This document shows, piece by piece, positions 33,187 through 40,845 of a stretch of 64,000 bases of DNA; position 1 is the first letter of the stretch, and each line of letters begins with the position of its first letter. This DNA comes from Actinacidiphila epipremni. Lineage in GTDB: Bacteria > Actinomycetota > Actinomycetes > Streptomycetales > Streptomycetaceae. The notes under the pieces were generated by a model. The model worked only from the letters and a program-made list of their open reading frames with translations. It had not been told where the DNA came from and ran no database searches. The position numbers were made by a program, and so were the translations under genes. Location: assembly GCF_012034175.1 (NCBI RefSeq), contig NZ_JAATEJ010000003.1, positions 310,001-374,000 on the forward strand, in the 5' to 3' direction.

Positions 33187-34164
33187 ATGCCCGCCGTGAC
33201 CGTAGACAACCCGCTCACCCTGCCGCGGGTCGCGGCGCCCGCAGGAGCGCACTCCCGCCGGGTCGTCGTCGTGACCACCGCCCCCAGCGGGCTGGAGGGC
33301 GAGGGCTTCCCGGTCCGCCGGGCCTTCGCCGGCATCGACTACCGGCACCTCGACCCGTTCATCCTGATGGACCAGATGGGCGAGGTGGACTACGCGGCCG
33401 GTGAGCCGAAGGGCACCCCGTGGCACCCGCACCGCGGCTTCGAGACCGTCACGTACATCATGGACGGCACCTTCATCCACCAGGACTCGCACGGCGGCGG
33501 CGGCACGATCACCAACGGCGACACGCAGTGGATGACCGCCGGCTCCGGGCTGCTGCACATCGAGACGCCGCCGGAGTCGCTGGTGCTCAGCGGCGGCCTC
33601 TTCCACGGGCTCCAGCTGTGGGTCAATCTGCCGAAGTCGGACAAGATGATGCCGCCGAAGTACCAGGACCTGCGGGCCTCCGGGCTGAAGCTGCTCACCT
33701 CGGCGGACGGCGGCGCTCTCATCCGGCTCATCGCCGGCGACCTCGGCGGGCATGTCGGCCCGGGCGCGACGCACACCCCGATCGTCATGGCGCATGTCTC
33801 GCTCACCGCGGGCGCCGAGGTCACGATCCCGTGGCGCACCGACTTCAACGCCCTCGCCTACGGCCTGGCCGGCTCCGGCTCGGCGGGCGCGGAGGGCCGG
33901 CCCTTCCGCATGGGGCAGGCCGTCGTCTTCGGCAAGGGCGACCCGGAGTCCGCGCCCGCGCTGACGATCCGGGCCGACGCCACGCAGGACTCGCGCTCGG
34001 AGCACTTCGAGTTCGTGCTGCTCGGCGGCCAGCCGATCCGCGAGCCGATGATGCAGTACGGGCCGTTCGTGATGAACACCCACGCCGAACTGGCGCAGGC
34101 CTTCGACGACTTCCAGGCCGGCCGGCTCGGCACGATCCCGGCGGACTCCCCGTACGGCCGCTGA
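33187..34164 (+). CDS. Pirin family protein
   Basis: A 325-residue bicupin. The metal ligands expected from pirin are present: His80 and His82 (HPHRGFE, 80-86), His124 and Glu126 (GLLHIE). The first cupin (about 30-165) is intact, and the second (about 185-290) lacks such ligands, as usual. Pirins are iron proteins with redox-dependent regulatory or quercetinase-like roles. In Streptomyces a pirin has been linked to control of beta-oxidation and redox balance, which is notable next to an acyl-CoA dehydrogenase gene. The ATG start is fixed by GAGGAGG. It converges with the first gene of the injection-system region. Confidence 0.92.
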   Translation: MPAVTVDNPLTLPRVAAPAGAHSRRVVVVTTAPSGLEGEGFPVRRAFAGIDYRHLDPFILMDQMGEVDYAAGEPKGTPWHPHRGFETVTYIMDGTFIHQDSHGGGGTITNGDTQWMTAGSGLLHIETPPESLVLSGGLFHGLQLWVNLPKSDKMMPPKYQDLRASGLKLLTSADGGALIRLIAGDLGGHVGPGATHTPIVMAHVSLTAGAEVTIPWRTDFNALAYGLAGSGSAGAEGRPFRMGQAVVFGKGDPESAPALTIRADATQDSRSEHFEFVLLGGQPIREPMMQYGPFVMNTHAELAQAFDDFQAGRLGTIPADSPYGR

Positions 34165-34200
34165 ACGACCCTACGGGCCCGGTCGGTCGCTGCTGCTGCT

Positions 34201-35730
34201 TCAGCTGGTGGCGAGGGTCCGCAGCACACCGCTGACGTTGAGGATCTCGTGGCACCCCGCGGCCTGCTTGCCGGTCGCCGGGGTGCCCGGCTTCTGGCAG
34301 GTGACCTCGATCGTCACCGCGGCGTTCTGGGGTACGTCGATCGGGGTCACCCAGTGGTAGTCCTGGTTGCGGAAGGTCTCCAGGGCGATCGTGGTGATCT
34401 TGCGGTCGCCGAAGGTGATCGTCATCAGCCCCTCGTCGCCCTGGAAGTTGGCGACGACGATGTCGGTGACGCCGAAGTCGCTGCCCGCCGGGACCAGATA
34501 CGTACCGGTCTTCGTCTGGCCGCCGGACGCCTGGACGTCGATGGTCTGCGAGCTCTGCACCCCGCCGCCGAGGGCGCCGGGTACTGAGCCGCCGGTACCG
34601 CCGCCCGTGCCGGACCCGGCGCCGCCGGTCCCGGCCTGGGTGCCGGAGCCCTGCGTGCCCGGGGACGCGCCGCCCGTCGTGCCCGGCGTCTGCCGGCCCT
34701 GCTCGCCGGGGGAGGGCTGCGGGTGGACGACCTTGTTCGCCGCCGCCTTGGCGGTGCTGCGTACCGCGGGGCGCACCAGGGCGAACCACGCCAGCAGCAG
34801 GGCGAGCAGCGCGGCGAGCACCGCGAGCAGCCACCGCGGGAAGATCGGGATCTGCACGAACTCGCCGTCCAGCGGCGGCCGGAAGGCGCTCTCCTCCAGC
34901 CGGGTGCGCTCCAGCTCGGCGGCCCGGCGCTGGGCCGGCACCGGGGCCGCACCCGCCGTCGCCGCCGCCCCGCCGGCCGACCCGGAACCGGCCCCGGACC
35001 CCGAACTGGAGCCGGCCCCGCCGCCCGTCCCCCCGCCGTCCGTCACCGGCGCCCCCAGCCACGCGGCCGGCCCGGTCAGCGGCGCGTACCCGGCGGTGTC
35101 CACGGTGAAGGGCCGGGTCACGGCCTTGCCGAACCACAGCGGCCGGCCCGTCCGCACCAGCAGCCGCACGTCCGCCGACTCGCCCGGCTCCAGCGTCCGG
35201 CGCGCCGGGCTGAAGGCGAACTTCAGCTCGTCGCCGGCCTGGCCGGGAGTGCAGCCGGTCTCCACGGGCGCGTTGCCCTGGTTGCGCACCGCCAGCCGGT
35301 AGCGCCCGCGCAGCCAGCCGTGCCGGCGCCGCGGCACCAGCTCGGTGCGCAGCTCGTGGAACTGCTCGACGTGCACGGTGGTCTCGGGCACCCGTACGGC
35401 CTCGGGGTGCTCGGCGGGCAGCACCCGTACCGCCAGGGGCACCGCGCCTGCCCGCACCTCGGGGGAGCGGGGCGGCGCCAGCCGGATCTCGACCGTCTCC
35501 GAGGTGCCGGGGTAGAGGGAGACCCGCGCGGGCTCCACGGTCGTCCAGGGCGCGCAGTCGCCGGCGACCTCCAGGCTGTACGCCTCGACGATGTCGCTGT
35601 CGTTGCGGACGGTCAGGGTGGTCGTGGCGGTGCTGCCGGGGACGACCGTCACCTCCGGGATGCCGAGGCCGGACGCGCCGGTGCCGGGGGTGCCGGAGGA
35701 GGCACCGGGAGAGGCTGCAGAAGGCGTCAC
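34201..35730 (-). CDS. COG1470-like membrane protein of the CIS locus
   Basis: A 509-residue protein with an Ig-like/CARDB-type N-domain (about 20-230: PEVTVVPGSTATTTLTVRNDSDIVEAYSLEVAG). A Gly/Ser-rich linker and a TM helix (WLLAVLAALLALLLAWFALV, about 298-317) follow. A Thr/Gly-rich outer linker leads to a C-terminal beta domain (about 405-505) with two cysteines (VTCQKPG, GCHEIL) that may pair. The large N-domain would be cytoplasmic. GTG 35730 lies 6 bases after a TAGCCT -10 box, so leaderless. Similar proteins accompany Streptomyces CIS genes; a membrane docking or envelope role is inferred. It is the only CIS-region gene on the minus strand. Confidence 0.7.
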   Translation of the reverse strand: MTPSAASPGASSGTPGTGASGLGIPEVTVVPGSTATTTLTVRNDSDIVEAYSLEVAGDCAPWTTVEPARVSLYPGTSETVEIRLAPPRSPEVRAGAVPLAVRVLPAEHPEAVRVPETTVHVEQFHELRTELVPRRRHGWLRGRYRLAVRNQGNAPVETGCTPGQAGDELKFAFSPARRTLEPGESADVRLLVRTGRPLWFGKAVTRPFTVDTAGYAPLTGPAAWLGAPVTDGGGTGGGAGSSSGSGAGSGSAGGAAATAGAAPVPAQRRAAELERTRLEESAFRPPLDGEFVQIPIFPRWLLAVLAALLALLLAWFALVRPAVRSTAKAAANKVVHPQPSPGEQGRQTPGTTGGASPGTQGSGTQAGTGGAGSGTGGGTGGSVPGALGGGVQSSQTIDVQASGGQTKTGTYLVPAGSDFGVTDIVVANFQGDEGLMTITFGDRKITTIALETFRNQDYHWVTPIDVPQNAAVTIEVTCQKPGTPATGKQAAGCHEILNVSGVLRTLATS

Positions 35731-36032
35731 GCCGGAAGGCTAGGCCGGTGGCCGGGTGTGTCACGAGACGCACGGAGGGCAACGGCCGGGCAGTCGTGAT
35801 GCCCGGGAAGTCTGGGTAGCCATGGTGTCGTTGTGAGCTGTTGGTGCCCTCGGGAGGTGGTGCGTCGAATCGTCCGGATGCGCGCGGCCCTCGTGGCGCA
35901 TGCCCCTTGCCGCCTGCCCCCGACCCCAGCCCCTACTCCCCCTGGACCCCAACTCCCCCGATTCCCGCAGGACTTCTACGAACTCGTGGAACGCACCACA
36001 CCGGCGTCATGTGCGAAGGAGAACCCTTGACC
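35731..36032. promoter_or_regulatory. Divergent region before the CIS regulator
   Basis: 302 bases between the COG1470-like gene and the LuxR-type gene. TAGCCT (35737-35742, minus strand) is the likely -10 box of the former. For the regulator I see AAGGAG (36016-36021) but no convincing promoter hexamers. No reading frame here looks coding. Confidence 0.35.
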
Positions 36033-36731
36033 ATGTCCGTAGCCGCGTCACACGAACCCGCACCGAATCGCGCGGCCTCCGCACACCGCGCCTTAACCGA
36101 CGCCCGCCCCGACCGTGTGACCGTCGCCGTCCACGCCGCCGACCTGGTGCTGCGCGTCGGCGTCGTGCAGCAACTGCGCCAGCGCCCCGAGATCGACCTG
36201 CTCGACGCCGCCGACGCCGAGCGGGCCCAGGTCTCCCTGGTGGTGGTCGACACCGTCGACGACGAGGTCGCCGCGCTGCTGGCGCGGCTGCGCCACAACA
36301 ACGCCACCCGCACCGGGCTGATCGCCGGGTCGCTGGGGCCCGGCGCGCTGCAACGCGTCATCGAATGCGGTGTGGCAGCCGTGCTGCGCCGCGCCGAGGC
36401 CGACCAGGACCGGCTGCTGCACCTGGTCCTGGCGATCGCCAACGGCGAGGGCGTGCTGCCGGGCGACATGCTCGGCAAGCTCCTCACGCATGTGGCGAGC
36501 CTGCACCGCTCCGCGCCCGAACCGCAGGGGCTGTCCCTGTCCACCCTGTCCACGCGCGAGGCGGACATGCTGCGCCTGGTGTCGGAGGGCCTCGACACCG
36601 CGGAGATCGCCCGGAAGACCGCCTACTCCGAACGGACCGTCAAGAACGTGCTGCACGAGGTGACCACCCGGCTGCAACTGCGCAACCGGGCGCACGCCGT
36701 GGGCTACGCGTTGCGCAACGGGCTCATCTGA
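36033..36731 (+). CDS. LuxR-type regulator of the CIS locus, with a TTA codon
   Basis: A 232-residue regulator with a degenerate receiver-like domain (about 27-130) and a C-terminal GerE helix-turn-helix (about 165-228, LSTREADMLRLVSEGLDTAEIARKTAYSERTVKNVLHEVTTRLQLRNRAHAVGYALR). The receiver lacks the paired acidic residues at its start (VHAADL), although VVVD keeps an Asp, so phosphorylation is doubtful. Codon 21 (36093-36095) is TTA, read only by the bldA leucyl-tRNA in Streptomyces; it is the only in-frame TTA I found in the window. ATG 36033 is used; TTG 36027, 5 bases after AAGGAG, is an alternative. The TTA and the position suggest it activates the CIS genes during development. Confidence 0.88.
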   Translation: MSVAASHEPAPNRAASAHRALTDARPDRVTVAVHAADLVLRVGVVQQLRQRPEIDLLDAADAERAQVSLVVVDTVDDEVAALLARLRHNNATRTGLIAGSLGPGALQRVIECGVAAVLRRAEADQDRLLHLVLAIANGEGVLPGDMLGKLLTHVASLHRSAPEPQGLSLSTLSTREADMLRLVSEGLDTAEIARKTAYSERTVKNVLHEVTTRLQLRNRAHAVGYALRNGLI

Positions 36732-36904
36732 CGGCACGGCCGGCCCTGCCGGCTCCACCGGCTCCGACGGTCGGTGAGCCGGCACTACCCCCGGAGCGCA
36801 GCCGCGTTTCCCCCGGGTACGGACCCGCCGCCCTGCCATCCGGCGCCGCCGACGGCGCAGGCTGGCAGGGCCACATCCGTACGCCGCGGCGACTGTGAGG
36901 GAAC

Positions 36905-39900
36905 GTGACCGGACCTGCTGACCCCGGCGGGAGGTACCGCCTGGGGAAACTCGGCTTGTCGTTGCTGCTGACGGTCCCGCTGCTGGGTGCGACGGCCGCG
37001 GCCGAGCACGACGCCGGCACCCCCTCCGGGCGCGCCCTCGCCCCGCGGGCGGCGGTCGCCGCGGTCGCCGCCGAGAACCGGATCGCGTACGCGGGCACGC
37101 AGCACCGCAGCCTCGGCGCGGTCGCCGGTGACGACACCAGCACCAGCACACCGCTGTTCGGCGCTGGGCCCGCGCACTTCGACACGCAGCCGGCCGCGCT
37201 CGGCGACCGGCTGGTCTTCGCCAGCCGCAGGGACGAGCCGAAACCGCAGGTCTACCTGCGCTCCCCGGACGGCTCGGTCCTGAAGCTCACCAGCGGCCGG
37301 GACGCCGCGCACCCCCGGCTGACCCCCGACGGCGGCACCGTCGTCTTTGACTCCGCCGAGCCCGGCGGCCCGGGCGGCGCGACCGAGCGCGACCTGTGGA
37401 GCGTACGGACCGACGGCACGGACCTGACCCGGCTCACCGACACCCCGGCCGTGAATGAGCAGAGCCCCACGGTCTCCCCGGACGGGCAGCGGCTGGCGTA
37501 CTCCGCCGACGCCGATTCGGCGACCGGGGCGCAGATCTACGTACGCCCGCTCGCCGGCGGCGCCGCCACCCGGGTCAGCGACCCGGCGAACGGCGCGGCC
37601 ACCGAGCCGGTGTGGAACCCGGTGGACGACCCCGCGCACCGCGACCTCATCGCCTACACCGCGACCGCCGCCACGCAGGGAGCCGCCGCCGACCCCGCGC
37701 CGCAACCCCACCTCAGGCTCACCGGTGACGGCACCGACCAGCCGCTGCTCGGCGGCGACCGGGCAGCGTGGCGGGCCCACGGGGCAGCGTGGTTGCCCGA
37801 CGGGGACGGGCTGCTCTTCCTCAGCCCCGAGGTCACCTGCGAATGCCAGGGCGACTACGACCACGTCTTCCGTACCACGGCCCTGTCCGCCGACGTCCCC
37901 TCGCTGGTGCTCAGCGAGGACCGCGAGGTCGGCTCGCCCACCTGGCTCGGCCCGCTGGACGGCGGCGGGGCGGTCGTGGAGCGGGACACCGCGCCCAACA
38001 AGTGCGACGCCACGCTCCAGGACATCCGCCCGGACGGCACCGACCCGCGCGACCTGGGCCTGACCGTGCTGGAGGAGGACCCGGCCGCGAGCACCGACAC
38101 CGACCCCACGCACGACCCGCTCTTCCACCCCGCGGCCGGCTACGACCCGTGGACCGAGCGGCAGAACTACACGCCGGACGGGCGGCGGATCGTCGTGACC
38201 CGCTTCGAGACGCTCGACGACCAGCGCGTCGAGCGGATCTGGACGGTCGACGCCGACGGCGCGAACCCGGCCGTGCTGCCGCTCGACGGCCGCGGCCCCA
38301 CCGACTGGGACACCGACCCGACGTTCTCGCCGGACGGGACGTCGCTGGCCTTCACCCGCACCTCCCCCGGCGGCATCGGCGACGGCCACCCCAGCCGTAT
38401 CCTCATCGCCGATGTCGCCACCGGGCGCATCACCGGCGAGATCACCCCGCCGGCCGACCAGGTGCAGGGCGCGGACGCGCAGCCCACATGGTCGCCGGAC
38501 GGCACGACGCTGGCCTTCACCCGGGGCGCGGCCGTCGAGGGCGGCGCCAAGCACATCTGGACCGTGCCGCTGGCCGACCTCACCGCCCAGCACGACCTGA
38601 CCGCGGGCAACTGCCCGGCCGGCTGCGCGGTCATCGACGACAGCCCGGCCTTCTCGCCGGACGGCCGCGGCATCGTCTTCAACCGCAAGAACGGCGGCGG
38701 CGCGGTCGACGAACGCAACGGCCTGGTCCAGATCTCCACCGCCGGCGACGGCTGCACGGTGCTGCTGCCCGCCGCCGCCCGCGGCCTGCCCGGCGCGTGC
38801 GGGCGGCAGCTGCCCGACACCACCGCGACCGGCCCCTTCCAGCCGCGCGACGCCGCGTGGACCGCCGACGGGACGGGCGTGGTCTTCAGCTCGCGCGCCG
38901 CGGTCGCCGCCAACAGCCCGGAGAAGCTCAACCTGCTGGACGTGGCGTCCGGCGCGGTCACGCCGATCACCGCGGACCTGCCGGGGCGGCAGAAGGAGCC
39001 GTCCGTGCAGCAGTCGGTGGACCTCGCGGTGCAGGCGCCCGGCACCGTCCCGCAGGTCGTCGTGGGGGAGCCGGCGACGATCCCGGTCGATGTCGTCAAC
39101 CACGGCCCGGCCGCCTCCCCCGGCACCCGGCTGACCGTCGCGCCGCCCGCCGGCGTACGGGTCACCGGGCTCACCTGGCCCGGCGGCACGTGCGACCCGG
39201 CCGCGCTCCAGTGCGACCTCGGCGTGCTGCCGCCGGGCGACACGGTCACGGTGAGCGTCACGGTCATCGGCGATGTGCCGGGCGACGCGCCGCTCGGCTG
39301 GTCGGTGACCGGCACGGTGGAGGACCCGCAGCCCGAGGACAACGCCGGGCAGACCGTCGTACCGGTCGTCGAGGCCACCCCGCCGCCCACCTCACCCCCG
39401 CCCACCTCGCCGCCGCCCAGCAGCCCGCCGCCCACGACGGCACCGCCCACCTCGCCTCCCCCGACGTCGAAGCCCCCCACGCCCCCGCCGCCCCCGGCCG
39501 CCGGGCCCGGCGTGCGGATCACCGCGCAGCCGAACCCCGGTTACGTCGGCGGCCGGGTCGTCGTGACGTACACCGTGCGCAACGGGCGCAACGCCCTCGC
39601 GACCGGGCTGCGGCTGCGGATCGGCCTGCCCGCGGGCATCCCGCACGCCGCCCCGCCACCGGGCTGCTCCGCCTCCTGGGAGTGCGCGCTGCCCGACCTC
39701 GACCCGGGCGGCAGCACCGTCGTCCGGGTCGTGCTGAGCCCCGACAAGGCGCTGACCGCGAATGTGACCGGGGTGCTCACCACGACCGGCACGGACGCGG
39801 ACCCCCGCGACAACACCGCACGGCAGCGGCTGCGCATCCTCCAGCCGCGGATCGTCGCCGTCCCGAACATCGGCCGGCCCGGCTTTGTCACCTCGGTGCG

Positions 39901-40144
39901 CGGCAAGGACTTCCCGCCGGGCGTACCGGTACGTTTCACGTGGAACATCGGCATCACCGCCGCCGCGGCGCCGACCGTGCCGAAGCGGGACGGCACGTTC
40001 ATCGGCCAGCTGCTCATCCTGGCCAAGGACCAGACCGGGCCGCGGGTCATCACCGCCGCCGGGCCCGGATTCTCCCCGGTGACCACGGACTTCCTGGTGG
40101 TCAGCGGCAGCGTGCAGCCCCCGGACGAGGTGACCCGCCGATGA
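36905..40144 (+). CDS. Secreted TolB-like propeller protein with DUF11 domains
   Basis: A 1079-residue exported protein. The signal peptide (LGLSLLLTVPLLGATAAAEH) occupies about residues 15-40. WD40-like/TolB beta-propeller units (about 55-690) follow, with repeated SPDGTSLAFT, SPDGQRLAYS and SPDGRGIVFN motifs. Then come a DUF11/CARDB Ig-like domain (about 705-820), a ~40-residue Thr/Pro-rich hinge (PPPTSPPPTS) and a second Ig-like domain plus a beta-sandwich ending (about 865-1079). Many Cys pairs in the propeller fit oxidation outside the cell. The GTG at 36905 has GAGGGAA upstream. The stop overlaps the next start (ATGA). Its presence in a CIS operon suggests an envelope or receptor role; this is inference. 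Confidence 0.8.
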   Translation: MTGPADPGGRYRLGKLGLSLLLTVPLLGATAAAEHDAGTPSGRALAPRAAVAAVAAENRIAYAGTQHRSLGAVAGDDTSTSTPLFGAGPAHFDTQPAALGDRLVFASRRDEPKPQVYLRSPDGSVLKLTSGRDAAHPRLTPDGGTVVFDSAEPGGPGGATERDLWSVRTDGTDLTRLTDTPAVNEQSPTVSPDGQRLAYSADADSATGAQIYVRPLAGGAATRVSDPANGAATEPVWNPVDDPAHRDLIAYTATAATQGAAADPAPQPHLRLTGDGTDQPLLGGDRAAWRAHGAAWLPDGDGLLFLSPEVTCECQGDYDHVFRTTALSADVPSLVLSEDREVGSPTWLGPLDGGGAVVERDTAPNKCDATLQDIRPDGTDPRDLGLTVLEEDPAASTDTDPTHDPLFHPAAGYDPWTERQNYTPDGRRIVVTRFETLDDQRVERIWTVDADGANPAVLPLDGRGPTDWDTDPTFSPDGTSLAFTRTSPGGIGDGHPSRILIADVATGRITGEITPPADQVQGADAQPTWSPDGTTLAFTRGAAVEGGAKHIWTVPLADLTAQHDLTAGNCPAGCAVIDDSPAFSPDGRGIVFNRKNGGGAVDERNGLVQISTAGDGCTVLLPAAARGLPGACGRQLPDTTATGPFQPRDAAWTADGTGVVFSSRAAVAANSPEKLNLLDVASGAVTPITADLPGRQKEPSVQQSVDLAVQAPGTVPQVVVGEPATIPVDVVNHGPAASPGTRLTVAPPAGVRVTGLTWPGGTCDPAALQCDLGVLPPGDTVTVSVTVIGDVPGDAPLGWSVTGTVEDPQPEDNAGQTVVPVVEATPPPTSPPPTSPPPSSPPPTTAPPTSPPPTSKPPTPPPPPAAGPGVRITAQPNPGYVGGRVVVTYTVRNGRNALATGLRLRIGLPAGIPHAAPPPGCSASWECALPDLDPGGSTVVRVVLSPDKALTANVTGVLTTTGTDADPRDNTARQRLRILQPRIVAVPNIGRPGFVTSVRGKDFPPGVPVRFTWNIGITAAAAPTVPKRDGTFIGQLLILAKDQTGPRVITAAGPGFSPVTTDFLVVSGSVQPPDEVTRR

Positions 40145-40845
40145 TCCAGGACGTCGACGAAGGGCTGCGCCGGCTGCTCGGCGAGTCCGGCTTCGAGGCA
40201 TCGGGCGTGGACGTGGTCTTCGACGCGCCGACGAAGGAGTGGGCGGCGCGGCGGAGCGTGCCCACGGTGTGCGTCTTCCTCTACGACATCCGCGAGGACG
40301 TCAGCCGGCGCGGCAACGGCGGCGGCGAGGTCTACGACGAGGACGGGCATGTGGTGGGGCGGCGCACCCCGCCGCGCTGGTTCGACCTCACCTACCTCGT
40401 CACGGCGTGGGCGAGCCGCCCGCAGGACGAGCACCGGCTGCTCACCCAGGTGCTCACCTGCCTGACCGCCACGGACACGCTGCCCGCCCGGCTGCTCGGC
40501 GGCTCGCTCGCCGAACTCGGCCTCCAGGTCGGCATGGACACCGCCGGCACCGCGATGGACGCGCCGGCCGCCGCGGACGTCTGGTCCGCACTCGGCGGCG
40601 AGCTCAAGGCATCGGTGGGCGTCCGGGTGCGGGCGCCGCTCGCCGGCATCACGCAGGCCGTCGCGCCGCCCGTCACGGAGGGCCTGCTGGTGCGCTCGGC
40701 CGACCGCCGCGACACCGCCGGCCCCGAGCAGGGCCGCCGGCTGCGCTACACCGAGGTCTCCGACCCCGGCCCCGAGGGCTTCGCCGGCCCCCGCGACCGC
40801 GGCCCCGCCCCCGCCCGCCGCCGGCGCGGGGAGCGGCAGCCGTGA
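40141..40845 (+). CDS. DUF4255 protein (CIS cap/tail terminator)
   Basis: A 234-residue protein matching Pvc16/Afp16-type DUF4255: MIQDVDEGLRRLL at the start, then VDVVFDAPTKEWAARRSVPTVCVFLYDIREDVSRR and RWFDLTYLVTAWASRPQDEHRLLTQVLTCL. In related particles it forms the hexameric ring that ends the sheath-tube and fixes length. The C-terminal ~50 residues (Gly/Pro/Arg-rich) are an added disordered tail. ATG 40141 overlaps the upstream stop (ATGA), and the stop overlaps the ATPase GTG. Confidence 0.88.
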   Translation: MIQDVDEGLRRLLGESGFEASGVDVVFDAPTKEWAARRSVPTVCVFLYDIREDVSRRGNGGGEVYDEDGHVVGRRTPPRWFDLTYLVTAWASRPQDEHRLLTQVLTCLTATDTLPARLLGGSLAELGLQVGMDTAGTAMDAPAAADVWSALGGELKASVGVRVRAPLAGITQAVAPPVTEGLLVRSADRRDTAGPEQGRRLRYTEVSDPGPEGFAGPRDRGPAPARRRRGERQP

